Shown here piece after piece: positions 1 through 11,500 of a stretch of DNA of 64,000 nt. The stretch is from Paulownia fortunei. Taxonomy: Eukaryota; Streptophyta; Magnoliopsida; Lamiales; Paulowniaceae. Each line of letters starts with the position of its first letter. The first letter of the stretch is position 1. The stretch is from the NCBI GenBank assembly GCA_019321725.1, contig CM033116.1, positions 3,840,642 through 3,904,641 of the forward strand, read 5' to 3'. The notes under the pieces are model-generated. The model was not told the DNA's origin and did no database searches. It worked only from the letters and a program-made list of their open reading frames with translations. The translations under genes were made by a program, and so were the position numbers.

Positions 1-826
1 AGATTTTTGTCTTTCAAAGTAATGAAATTTCAATACAACAAAATAGATGTAAGGATGTTCTGTTCTAGTTTTTCAGAAACAAAATCTTTATTCATCTTGG
101 AACAGCCTTTACTTCTTATAATTATATGCAATCCTGGATTGAAGTATCATACCACAGTTTGGTGATTTATGGTTCCTCTTTATTCTAGTTTTCTTCTTGT
201 GGAAAGTTGCAACTCAAATAAATATATATATATACAGAAAAAGGAATTGGAGGGACAGAAAGTAAGTGGATCACAATGGTTTTATTAAGCAAAAATTAAA
301 TCATGACAGCAAGAGATATAGTTGTGGTTAGAGATTTGGAACACTATTCGACTTTTGATTTGGGGATCAGGAAAACGTTTGAGTGTTCATAAAGATAAAT
401 CATTAAGAAGGAAAACAATGACATGAGCACTGTGTGTTGTGTGTGTGTGTGTGTGTCTGTATACTGGTCAAGTTGTGGGTTACGTGGACTCTAATTATTG
501 AAACCGCAATCCGACCCATATATAGCGGGCTCTAATATTATCGAATTGTCAATATCGATTTAAAACTAAAAACTGGGAGGCCTCAGGCCGAGTGTATACC
601 ACTAATTTCTGTTACCAAATCTATTAAAACTTGACAAGACGTAGATTTGTTTTTGGAGAACAAGAAGTACCTTAATTTTTCCAAAAAATGGAAATTGGAC
701 ATATGCCATAGTTTTAAGAGCTGATAACTAGTTATTGGATGTAAACCTAGTAGCAACAATGTGTTCTTTTGTCTGACATCAATGAGAAGGTTGCACTATT
801 ATCTGAGATCACCAATTATTTTTCAG
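1..826. other. AT-rich non-coding stretch at left edge
   Basis: I see no convincing coding region here. A GT microsatellite lies at 431-460. If 827-868 is a genuine last exon, part of this stretch would be intron of a gene that starts outside the window; I could not join any upstream exon to it. Confidence 0.5.
431..460. repeat. GT dinucleotide microsatellite
   Basis: A run of GT units with one interruption is directly visible. Such tracts are usually length-polymorphic. Confidence 0.9.
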
Positions 827-868
827 TATCGTCCTCCATATGAGAAGGCTGTGAAGATATACAATTAA
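827..868 (+). CDS. Possible terminal exon of an off-window gene
   Basis: A good 3' splice acceptor (pyrimidine-rich tract ending TTTCAG at 821-826) is followed by 13 open codons, YRPPYEKAVKIYN, and a TAA at 866-868. The peptide composition looks protein-like, with charged and aromatic residues and no low complexity. I do not recognise the protein, and the remaining exons would have to lie further upstream or outside the window. It could equally be chance. Confidence 0.25.
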   Translation, partial: YRPPYEKAVKIYN

Positions 869-1226
869 GAGGGCGGTGGAAACAGGGATCCTTGCATGGT
901 TGAATCTTGACAATTATCAGAGGCAGTCTTCTCTCTTTCCCCCAACGAATTGGGAGAACACCCTGTAGCCATAGAACAAGTGAGAATTAAATTAAACATC
1001 ATAGGATCTTAGTTCCCCTGGCTCTGTTCATCTGATACTTATACAAGAGCTTCCCTGGCTGTGGAATGTATCTACTGCAGAAGGTCAATCCAGTTGAATA
1101 CCTGTTTGTTTAAGGTTCTGTTTATATATAATTTAATGGCACATGGTGGCAATACAGTATTCTCCCTGTCCAGGGCCCTGCTGTGTCTTATATCGGCGTG
1201 ATTCGTAAATTTCTGTTAATTCACAG

Positions 1227-1404
1227 GTTTGTAAAAGGAAATTTTGGCTTGTGTATACAACTGCTTCAGAAAGGATCGCCAAGATTTTGGTTTCTTGTTA
1301 TCGAAGTTTGTATAGGATTTCATGTTTGTCAAAGAAAAATTTGGGTTCATGTATAAAACTGTTAAAGAAAGGAGCATCAAGACCTTTGATGTCTTGTATG
1401 TCAG
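1227..1404. repeat. Diverged tandem duplication, about 80-bp unit
   Basis: Copy one starts at 1227 (GTTTGTAAAAGGAAATTTTG) and copy two at 1324 (GTTTGTCAAAGAAAAATTTG). Similarity continues for roughly 80 bases through AGAAAGGA and CAAGA blocks. The two copies are clearly related but have many substitutions, so the duplication is old. It is unclear whether it is non-coding or a 3' UTR. Confidence 0.6.
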
Positions 1405-1613
1405 CAATTCTTGTCTTTTGACAAGATTTCAGAGTGACCAAATAGTTGTTTTTCGCATTTTAAATTGGGTTTTGAACTTTTGCTGCTCCAATACCACTGC
1501 CTCGTACATGTTTCTTAATGTTTTATATGAAGGTTTAATTACACAAATTATTCATGAGATTTGGTTTATTTATAAAAATTATAGCTTTTCTAATTACATT
1601 ATACTATATACTC

Positions 1614-1640
1614 CTCCCTCAGTCCACAGTAAAATGTCAA
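1614..1640. mobile_element. Stowaway-like MITE end (fragment)
   Basis: CTCCCTCAGTCCACAGTAAA resembles the Stowaway terminal consensus CTCCCTCCGTCCC preceded by TA-rich sequence. A possible decayed opposite end is GGGACTAAGTGGA near 1785. There is no clean TA duplication on the far side, so this is at best a remnant. Confidence 0.3.
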
Positions 1641-2097
1641 GTTGATGAGTCGACTGTTCTATTATGTATCGTATGGAATAATTTAGTTTAGTAATTATAC
1701 AATAATATGAACTTTAATTTGTGAATTCAACATTAGCAAAATTATCAAAAACAAATTTAACAAATTAATAAAAAAAATTGTATTGGGACTAAGTGGACTT
1801 TGAACGTATTAGAATTAGACTACACTTTGAGCGGTATCAATAAAATGCTTTGCATTTGTTTAGAATGGAAAAATTAAATTTAATTAAATAAGAATAACTA
1901 TATGCAATGTGATTTACTGGTAATATTTTAATTGGAATATTTGTTGAATACCACTATTATACTAAAAAAAAAAAGTAAAAAATAGCGAGAATGTGAGATG
2001 AAGCGAAATTTCCAAATGAAAAATGAAAAGAAAAGAAAATAAAAAAATACGTCAGAAACCGAGCTCCACATATTACAATCTCCATCCACAGCCCTCC

Positions 2098-4211
2098 ATG
2101 GCGGCAGCACCACCACCGCCGCCGCCGCCACTCTCTCACTCATCACAATCTTCTTGTTCTTCTTCTTCTCCTCCCGTTCCTTCATCCGTCTTCTTTTCTT
2201 CTCATCACAGTCTCCCCACAAATTTCCCAACAAACTCAGGAATCCCAGTCTTGTCCTCATCATCCATTTCTTGTTTTTCTTCCCAATTTTCACTCCAAGA
2301 ACTTAGCCAACTCCATCAGCCCACCATTTCGAAGCACCCCATTTTGCTCTTCACTGGGCTTGATTCACCCACAGTGGACACTCAGACATTCTTGGTCACT
2401 GTCAGTGTTTTGGTTGCCATTGCCCTATCTCTTGTTCTTGGTCTCAAGGTAATTAACCAAGTCCTTTTCTGTTTAACTAATTTGTTAAATTATGATATAT
2501 GATGTTTAATGCATGTGATTAGTAGTGGTGATGGCATAACTGATGATATGTGTAATGCTTATGTTGCTTCTTGATCTGGGTTCTGCCTAGAATTGTACTC
2601 CTACCAAAAATTGTGTGCAAGTGATTTTACAATTGTGCCATGCAATCACTAATTATCTTTTATAGCTAATTAATAGATGGAAAGAATTTAAAAAAAATAA
2701 AAAATAAAAAAATAGATTGCATTATTGTGTTTGTGTTTGTGAATATCCATTTGAATTTATTGCATTATAGTAATAGGTAATTTTTGTGATTTTCTTTTGG
2801 CAGGGAGATCCTGTACCCTGTGAGAGATGTGCTGGGAATGGTATTTCTTCATCCCATTTCATAAGTGTGTTTTAATCGTGCAAAACAGTTGAAATGTCAA
2901 AACATCATATATTTTAAGTTACACGAAACACATGTATAACGTTGCAGATGGTGCAAGGCAAATATCATATCAACTAAAGTATCATCTTTGATTAAACTTG
3001 AATAATCCTAGCGAAATCAGTTTATGAGCAAAATGATCAATGAGTATGAAGTAGAAAGTCTTACTATCTTCCAACTAGAGGTTGCTTACTGTAGCATACC
3101 TTGTCATCTGTGCTTATCTTATTCGTCATTAGCCTCATGCATTAATAATTTAACAGGATTCGAGAACGCCTGGACAAATGACAAAAAGTGGTTTTGTTCA
3201 GGAAGTGCTTACCTAGTTTCGGCCCTTTCTGTTTAAGCAAAAAAACATGATAACAGGCTTTGTTATCCAATGTCAATTTGTTTTATTCATCCATTTGCAT
3301 GATTTTTTGAGTCTTAATCACCATTGAAGTGTTTTGGGTTGTGATCATAATGCATTTCCAAGTGCACTACAAGGAGATTCAAGCTTCATAAGTTTTATTC
3401 ATTTTTGATGATTTTCACCAGAATGTTTTGATAAATTCTGCAGTAGTCCTTCTTTTTGTGAAGTCAATTGAGCTATATTTGGTTTGTAATGTTGATAAAT
3501 AACACTTACCAAAAATCTGTTCAGGAATTTCCTCTATTTTCAATATTTTGTAAAACTGTTATTTATTGATGAGCAGGTGGAACAAAATGTGTCTTCTGCA
3601 GTGATGGTAAGATGAAGGTGGAAACAGGGCTTGTAGATTGTAAAGTGTGCAAGGGTGCAGGTATATCTTGTACTTTGAAAACCAAGAATTTCAGTTTAAT
3701 CAACATTCGCTGAATACCCAAATAATTATAGAATACATACTATTCTATCTAGCTTCAGCAAGTTTTTAGTTATTCTTTTGAGCATCCATGTCCCTCGAAC
3801 ATCATGATTTTAAACATGATGATAAACCTTTTGTTTTATTTTCCTGTCACCAGTTTATTACTGAATTTGTGCGACATACAATCCATATATTCCATATAGA
3901 CCTCGGAAATCCTGTCTATTCATTTTCATTTGTAATTTAAGCATTATCTGCTTATGTATTCCTATCCCATGAGGATTCAGTTGACATCATTCTTTGGTTG
4001 TCCACTTAGATCAAACAAACTTCAGTTATATGCTGCATTCTTTGAAGCTGTGAAGCTAGGAGTTCAAAAATTGAGTTATGCGCCTTCATTGCTTCGCACA
4101 TGCACAGACGGGCATTTCTATTTCTAATTTTCTATTTTCTGCTGAAATCTTATGACAGGATTGATACTCTGCAAGAAGTGTGGAGGCTCTGGATATTCAA
4201 GACGCCTATAA
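2098..4211 (+). CDS. Plastid-type membrane protein with DnaJ-like Cys-rich zinc domain
   Basis: Four exons (2098-2448, 2804-2840, 3577-3660, 4159-4211) give 174 residues. The N-terminus is Ser/Pro-rich and transit-peptide-like (about 1-60). A hydrophobic segment spans about 97-117. The C-terminal 50 residues hold four Cys pairs: C123/C126, C134/C137, C151/C154 and C162/C165. Three of them are CxxCxGxG motifs ([24 protein letters not shown]) and the second pair is the variant CVFCSDGK. This is the zinc-binding cysteine-rich domain of DnaJ without a J-domain, as in plant BSD2/LQY1-like proteins, which act as thiol or assembly chaperones in chloroplasts. The start at 2098 was chosen over an in-frame Met at 2023 because the extra 25 residues are Lys-rich UTR-like sequence. 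The fold class is clear; the exact role is unknown, and plastid location is inferred only from the N-terminus. Confidence 0.85.
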
Positions 4212-4859
4212 CACGTAGTTAGACTTTCAGACTACTCTATTCCTTATGTTACTCTTAAACTGTAAGATGATATTTCCATTCTTGATTCATTTGTTCGAAT
4301 CTACTGTTTTTCATAGTTCTTTTCTTGACTGCTCCGGTGATGGTTGAAGTCTCAATTCAATCATCTAGGGTGGTTTAAGAAATGCTGACCATAAAGTATA
4401 TTTAGTTTGTCTTGAAGCATGCCAATTGCATTTTGGCATTACCGATATATATAGTGGGGTTAGGGGTTAGGTATTCACCCATGACTATTTCTTTTTGGTA
4501 CTATTATCACCCCCATTATTAGTTGAAAAAATACCAATCTTTCTTTGTTTACCTTGAAAATATAAATATGCCAAACCAATCTACTAAATGCTGGAGAATT
4601 GTTCATCACTATGTGACAAACAGAAACCTAAGCTGCCAGAATAGTTGGTTGAAAGATTTTGTCCTACTTATTGTCACCATGACTAAGCAACCCAAGTGGA
4701 CTCTCAACTCAATTCTTGAACTAATATTTGGTCCATATAAATTTTTCTTCTGGCACTTTTATTGTTATTTCTTTTTCTGTTTCTGTTGCACTATCTTGTA
4801 ATTTAATCACTACTTCAATAAATAAATAAAAACAATAACAAAGACAAACTGGCCGTCTA

Positions 4860-4870
4860 CATAAATATAA
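4860..4870 (+). promoter_or_regulatory. Candidate TATA box of CXE15-like gene
   Basis: CATAAATATAA lies about 130 bases before the chosen start codon, which is compatible with a 5' UTR of about 100 bases. It is a position and composition match only. Confidence 0.3.
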
Positions 4871-4948
4871 TCTGATTCAACTTGTTCTGCAACTCTTATC
4901 TTCATTTATTTGTTTCTTTTTCCTATTAATGACTTGCTAGCAAGTGAT

Positions 4949-4996
4949 CACACACACACACACACACCCACACCCACACCCCTGCATACACACACA
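4949..4996. repeat. CA-rich microsatellite in the 5' leader
   Basis: A CACACA tract interrupted by CCCACACC runs up to two bases before the ATG at 4998. It therefore lies in the 5' UTR of the carboxylesterase gene. If translated from an in-frame ATG at 4944 it would encode a His/Thr/Pro repeat. Confidence 0.85.
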
Positions 4997-4997
4997 A

Positions 4998-6627
4998 ATG
5001 TCTTCTACAACTGCTGAGGGAAACGCTGCTGCAGCTCCCACCACCACCTCTCCTTCGCCGCGTGAGGTGGAGGAGTGCCGCGGTGTTCTTCGAGTTTATA
5101 GTGACGGCTCAATATGGCGCTCGAACAAGCCGAGCTTTGAAATGCCTGTGCACGATGATGGTTCAGTATTATGGAAAGATATTGCCTTTGATGCCACGCA
5201 CAACCTTCAGCTCCGGCTCTACAAGCCGGCTACACCTTCCTCTACCAAGTTCCCAATTTTCTACTACATTCACGGTGGCGGCTTTTGCATTGGCTCCAGG
5301 ACGTGGCCCAACTGCCAAAACTACTGTTTCAAGCTGGCTTCTGAGCTCCAAGCAGTGATAATCTCACCCGACTATAGGCTGGCCCCGGAAAACCGCCTCC
5401 CTGCAGCCATTGAGGATGGCTACGGTGCTGTGAAGTGGCTCCAAGCCCAAGCCACGGCTGAGGAGCCGGACACATGGCTCACGGATGTGGCTGACCTCAG
5501 TCGTGTGTATATTTCAGGCGACTCAGCTGGTGGCAACATTGCCCATAACTTGGCAGTTCGGCTTGGAGCCGGCTCAGCCGAGCTGGCTCCGGTTCGAGTG
5601 AGGGGGTATGTATATTTGGCTCCTTTTTTTGGTGGGACTGTGAGGACGAGGTTTGAGGCTGAAGGACCAAAGGAAGCATTCCTAAATCTTGAACTCATTG
5701 ACAGGTTTGCCTATTCATATCTTCATCATTGGCCCTCAATTTTGTGATTTATAAATTATAATTCTGCTAAAATCCAATATAAGACGAGGGCAATTGGGTA
5801 AATTCAGCTTGATTCAGATTTTTTATTTTACTATTTCAATGGGATAAAAAAAATTTGACCAAAAAATTTATACACATCTTGAGCATTGAGTCCTTGTTCC
5901 CCTCAAAGAATTGCTACATGGTCCTTTAAGGAGTTGAAATTTCAAGAGTTTGCAAAGTTATGACCCTAAAGAGTTTGTATATAACGACGTGAAACATGAA
6001 ACATACGTCGTTATATAAAATGTGTAAATTAAAAAAAAATAGAATTTAAAATCGTCTTTAATTATTTAAAATTTTGTTAATAAAATGTGGGCTTCAACGG
6101 AATTGGAATTTATAACTAAAAAGTCAATGCTTTTTAAAGGACAAAATGAGTAAATAATCAATCTCAAATCCTTAATTTTTTTTTCATCCAAAAATGAAAT
6201 TTAAAATTCAAAATTGAAATCCCTTTCTTTCAAACAACACATCTCTTTCTTAGTCCATGCCAAACATGATACAAGAAGTGTTAGCATCAATCAGTGGTTC
6301 ATTATTTATTCCTTGGATAGGTTTTGGAGGTTGTCAATACCTGTGGGAGAAACCACTGATCATCCACTTGTTAACCCATTTGGGCCCATTAGCCCAAACC
6401 TAGAAAATATGGATCTTGACCCAATTTTAGTAATAGTTGGTGGATCTGACCTGCTGAGAGACAGAGCAGAAGAGTACGCAAAGAAGCTAAAGATGTGGGG
6501 AAAGAAGATTGAATATGTGGAGTTTGAAGGGCAGCAGCATGGCTTCTTCACTATCAATCCAGATTCTGAACCTGCTAAAGAATTAATGCTAATTATAAAG
6601 AAGTTTATTGAGGATAATTCTTTTTAG
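4998..6627 (+). CDS. CXE15: Carboxylesterase 15-like alpha/beta hydrolase (CXE15/HSR203J type)
   Basis: Two exons (4998-5704, 6321-6627) give 337 residues, the normal length for plant CXE proteins. The oxyanion-hole motif HGGG is at 92-95, the nucleophile Ser176 is in GDSAGG, and the likely acid Asp279 (GGSDLL) and base His309 (QQHGF) complete the triad. The conserved block DYRLAPE lies between the oxyanion hole and the nucleophile. The intron interrupts an Arg codon before FWRLS. The closest family I recall is Arabidopsis CXE15 and tobacco HSR203J. CXE15 has been reported to hydrolyse strigolactones, so hormone inactivation is a plausible but inferred role. No signal peptide is obvious, suggesting a cytosolic or nuclear enzyme. 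The start at 4998 avoids the CA-repeat-encoded extension. Confidence 0.9.
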
Positions 6628-6715
6628 TTTTTTGAAGTCATTGAGAGTTTTGTAGATGCTGCATCTAGTACGCATGCACGGGGTACTGCATCCACTCTCC
6701 AAATATCTCGTTTTT

Positions 6716-6721
6716 AATAAA
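6716..6721 (+). terminator. AATAAA polyadenylation signal, CXE15-like gene
   Basis: AATAAA lies 89 bases after the stop codon, a normal distance for a plant near-upstream element. Confidence 0.5.
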
Positions 6722-8369
6722 ATGAGACACTCGATAATTATTCATGTACCCAATGTTCCATTCACGGGTGCAACATGTATTGTATTGTACTGTTATTTTA
6801 CAGAGCTTTTTTTTTTTCTAAATGTCGGGTTGTTTATTATTATAATTTCTTTTCTAAAATTTTATGATTTGAAATAATGTCTCAATGTCAAGAGATAATT
6901 TCTTGGTTTGTAATCCAAGCACAATTTAGAATTCTTGTGCATAAATGGGAAAAGATGGTGAGAGTAACCATATAAAACAAGGAGAAATTTGGCATTAAAT
7001 TTTGTTTCAATACTACACTACACTTGCGTTCCATATGAAAAATAAAATTAAAATGTAAACTGAAGGATTATATTGGTTGAATCTCTTTAAACTCTTCTAA
7101 TATTTTTCGTATTATCTTTGTATTTGCACACATTTAAATAAAATGGATTAAGCATTTTAGTATGTAAAATGTCAAATATTCGCAATATAATTATGTCAAT
7201 AGTTTGGCATTTTCTTAAAAAAAAAAAACAAATAAAAATATGGTATTCAAATTTTTCTTTCTTTCTATCTTTTTTTATTTTCAATTTTTTTTTTTTTCAA
7301 AATGGGGTGTGTGAGGCCCGTGCGGTGATGAAATACAAGGGCGACGCTTAAGGCCCAGTTGTAAACTACCATAATGGGCCGTCCCCCTAAAAATACTTAA
7401 ATTTAGTATCATGAGGCCCACTACCCCACGTATATGTAAGATATCAATTTCAAATATTCAAATCTCAACCCAATTAAATGATTCAACAAAATGTCAAATA
7501 ATTGCAGGATTAATGTGCCCATGTATTTAATCATTTTTATATTTTCAAAATTTTTAATTTTAAAAATATTTTAATTATATTTTTGTGTTAAAAGAAATGT
7601 ATTTGGATTGGTTGAATATAAGTATTGGTTTTATAGGGTTGGAAATGCGTGTTTCAACTTTCCATATGAGAAAATATGAGATTTTATGAAAAAATACTTG
7701 ATTTTAATGTTTTCAAAATTAACAACTTAGATGTGATCCTAATATTTCAATATCAAAACAATTATAGTTCTCATTAGCATATTCATGTCCAATCAATTAA
7801 ATTATATTATGAAAATAATTATTATTTAATTTAATATGAGTTTTATTACTTTTTTTTATGTCGCATCAATATATGTCATGTTGATAGAAAAAAAATTATT
7901 CTTTACTTGTTAGTGAATTTAATTATTTTTGAATTAATTTTATATCATATCAAACATTATTGATGTGGGTTCTATTTCCATAAAATAAAGATTATAGATA
8001 TGAAATGACATCTAGAGGTCTAGAAATGGGCATTTTTAATTTCTAATTGATTGAAAAATCATAAAATTGAAAACAAATGGTGTTTTTGTTGGGAAGTGAA
8101 TAAAAAAATAAATACATTTTAAAGTCTTTAAATAATAATAATAAAAAAATACACATTTTAAAAATATAAACAAATCGAGCTCTCAATCTCCCTTTAAAAT
8201 TTGTGGTTGGCTCATGGCTTGTTGCAACCTTTTAAATAAGTCCAAAAGTCGATAATTTTCAAAAATCAAACAAGGGCAAAACCGAGATTTTACTTCCACA
8301 CCCCCTCGACCCCCGACCCCTGCTAATCTGTAACTTGGCTCCATACTTCATATTCAAAAATTTCAAACC

Positions 8370-8380
8370 TCCAACGGTCC
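8370..8380 (+). promoter_or_regulatory. MSA-like mitosis-specific activator element
   Basis: TCCAACGGTCC matches ten of eleven positions of the plant MSA consensus YCYAACGGYYA, including the AACGG core. It lies 145 bases upstream of the KIN-12E start codon. MSA sites are bound by three-repeat MYB3R factors and drive G2/M expression of cytokinetic kinesins, so the site fits the gene it precedes. It may lie in the proximal promoter or the 5' UTR. Confidence 0.55.
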
Positions 8381-8514
8381 ATCGCACCCTCTGCGCCAAT
8401 CCCTTTCTGCATATCTCAGTCTCTCCCCCATTCTTTCTTTGGTCTCATCAACCCTTCTCCTTCTTCCTATTCCATCGCCAATCCCTCACCAAAATCCCCA
8501 TCCAAGCCCTCACA

Positions 8515-11500
8515 ATGCCGCTATTTTCTAGCAATTCTGAATCAACGACGAGCGCAATCAAAACCCGCTTCGGTTACCACCCAAATCAGCAACCCGACTC
8601 GGCGGAGTCAGCCCTGGAGCTGATGAAGAGCTCCAGCTCTCCGGATCTATTTTTGAAATCAGCTTCCAGAGATAATTTTTTGCTACAGTATTCTTCTTGC
8701 AAAGACAAGTCATCTAAACTTGATGACGGTGAAACCACCTCGTGCGCTGCTAGTCGCAATTTCGAGTTCCGAGAGGATCCTAACTTTTGGAAAGAGCACA
8801 ATGTTCAGGTATATTGTTTTTTTTTTCTTTTTTCCCATGGCCCTTTATCTATAGGTTAGGGTTTTGTAGTGACTTTACCAAGCAATTGAATTGGTCTTGT
8901 ACGTTGTGTATTAGCAGGAATTCAGTGGTTCTGAGAGTAAGCTAGCACACGAAGTGTAGAGTTTAAATCAATTATGTATATTATGCATCAGTTGTTACAA
9001 ACTTGCCATGAAAATGGGAAATAGCGTCTATATGGTTTCTAGAATATGCAATTTGATGAGAGTTCTTAGTCATAAGGCCATTCGGCATCGACATAGACAA
9101 ATTTCTGTAATGCTAGATAAAAAATGTGAATGGCATTGATTATATAGTACTTTTTTCTACTATCAATTTGGTAATTTCCAGGTTATTATTCGACTACGTC
9201 CTTTGAGTAGCTCTGAGATATCGCTTCAAGGCCATAGTAAATGTGTTAGGCAAGACAGTTCCCAGGCAATTACGTGGACGGGACATCCAGAATCCCGATT
9301 TACATTTGACCTTGTGGCTGATGAAAATGTTAGCCAGGTACATAGCTATTCTGTGTATAGGATATCTTTAAATAAGGGCTTGTTTATTATGTCATGATTT
9401 TCATTTTACATTACTTGAACAGGAAATGCTATTTAAAGTAGCTGGGGTGCCAATGGTGGAAAATTGCATGGAAGGATATAACAGCTGCATGTTTGCTTAT
9501 GGTCAAGTGAGTTAAGCATATATGTTCTTTTAGAATTCCAATATTTATCCATTTTACCTTTTTGAGGTATAATTTGAATATTTCTATAGCTCTACATCCT
9601 ATTGATCTTTGATATTACTCACAGCCATATTAACGTATGCTAGTCTAATATTCTATAATTGTGAAAATGCTTAAATATAGATTACTAGATAATTTTGACT
9701 TCATGATTCTTTTCATTGGTTTTACATAGACTGGAAGTGGGAAAACTCACACAATGCTTGGAGATATTGAGGGAGGTGCTCGAAGACACCGTGTTAATTG
9801 TGGGATGACACCTAGAGTCTTTGAGTTCTTGTTCTCCAGAATTCAAAAGGTATGCTATGAGTATATGATTCATAAGGAAATTAGAAAGAGGACAAATTTC
9901 TACCATCATTGTATTTTATCCTAAAATCACCAAAAATTTTGGATAAAAAATTCAACCATTGGAGCCTCAATCTTCATTTAAGATTTGGCCTTTACTTTAA
10001 AATTTGTATGGCTGTACATGACAGTTATTTAAGGGGCATCTGTTCATGTCTCACGAAGTTTTGTGCCTATATTAGTTTCATTTCCAATGCTCTTGTTCCA
10101 TATAATTACTTGTAAATTGATTTCCCTATGACTTGTCTGCATATATTTGTCATTAAACAGATTACAGGACAAATATCTAACGTTGCATCATGTGGTTATG
10201 TTTTGCATTATAGGACAAAGATGCTCGCAGGGAGGAAAAACTAAAATTTACTTGTAGATGTTCTTTCTTAGAAATCTACAACGAACAGATTCTTGATCTT
10301 TTGGATCCTTCATCTGTCAATTTACAGGTATTGTTCTTCGGCATTACAATATGGTCAGACCTGTAAGCATTCATTAGGACCTTGTGTCAAGCTCTCTCTA
10401 AATCCCTATATCACTAATTGCATCACAGTTTAAGAGAAAGGTGCCTTCTGATACTTCATATCAAGTTGTCATTTTCATTGGAAACAAGAATGTAACATCA
10501 ACCCTCTATATGTATGTGTCACCAAGAATTTGGTTATGTAGAGGGAAAAGAATCAGGTCAATATTGAATTATACTTGTATGAAAAATCACTATTGAACCT
10601 CTTTGACTTCAACAAGATTTAACCCATTTCAGACTAAGACTTTTATAAGCAATTTATTACTTTGCCAGAATGTGGGATAAGAAAATTCAACGCCATAAAA
10701 TTTGCTACAAGGATTCTAGCAGACATCCTGTTGTTTCATGTTTTTGAAATGTCAAAAACTGCCTTGAATATGCCTCCAAGTTCTATGGTTTCTTTTTCCA
10801 TGTAGAACCTAAATGAGAAAAGCTGATTGACTCTGTTAGTTGGCTCTTTGCAGATAAGAGAAGACGCAAAGAAAGGTATTTATGTAGAAAATGTCACTGA
10901 GGTAGAAGTCACAAGTGCTCGAGATGTGATCCAACAACTTATTCAGGTTTATAATTTCCTTTATATAAGAATTTCTCTTTTGTTTTAATATTTCAAAATG
11001 AGTTTTTTCTGCCTTCATTGACTTGTAATATGCTGAAGCGATGTTGAGTTTCATACTATCAACAATATATGGAATGATGTTCAAGTATGTCTAGCAAGAA
11101 TGCAACAACTGAATTGGTTTCACGCTTGAAATACTGATGTTTCCTTCTTTGTTATCTAGTTAATTATCATAGACCATGACGTGGGTTCTCCATTTAAGAT
11201 AATCTAAAACATAAAGGTAGAGATTGAAGGATTAAGAGGTCTTATAAGTGGACTAATGATTAATTTCTTACTCCGATTACTTGGCATACAAGATGTGCCA
11301 GTTTTATGATGCTAAAATGCGCTGAACTGTTACTATTTATCAGTCAGTTTATTATCTGGGTTTACATGGTTTGATGCTCATATTTTCAGGGTGCAGCCAA
11401 TAGAAAGGTAGCTGCAACTAACATGAATCGTGCTAGTAGTCGTTCTCATAGTGTGTTCACATGCATCATTGAGAGTAAGGTGAAAAAAACCTTGTTTTTC

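Larger units (their letters stand above)
869..2097. other. Intergenic region upstream of the DnaJ-like gene
   Basis: No gene is supported. It holds a diverged tandem duplication (1227-1404) and a Stowaway-like end (1614-1640). The last 150 bases before 2098 would be the promoter and 5' UTR of the next gene. Confidence 0.5.
4212..4997. other. Intergenic region / CXE15 promoter
   Basis: It contains the 3' UTR of the DnaJ-like gene and the promoter of the carboxylesterase. An ORF at 4523-4801 has no recognisable features and is unlikely to be real. Confidence 0.5.
6628..8514. other. AT-rich intergenic region / KIN-12E promoter
   Basis: No gene is seen over 1.9 kb. The left end is the CXE15-like 3' UTR with a polyadenylation-type signal. 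The right end (about 8290-8514) is pyrimidine-rich and carries an MSA-like site at 8370-8380. Short ORFs around 7087-7351 are AT-rich low-complexity artefacts. Confidence 0.55.

Noticed and set aside
1928..2293. Minus-strand ORF of 121 codons
   Set aside because: It is the reverse of the Ser/Pro-rich transit region of the DnaJ-like gene plus low-complexity AT DNA; it has no domain features.
4523..4801. ORF of 92 codons between the DnaJ-like gene and CXE15
   Set aside because: Ends in a Phe/Cys-rich low-complexity run from T-rich DNA; no known family and no promoter or splice context.
8335..8514. In-frame upstream Met giving KIN-12E 60 extra residues
   Set aside because: The conserved KIN-12E N-terminus begins at 8515, and the extension is Phe/Pro/Ser-rich UTR-like sequence containing the MSA-like site.
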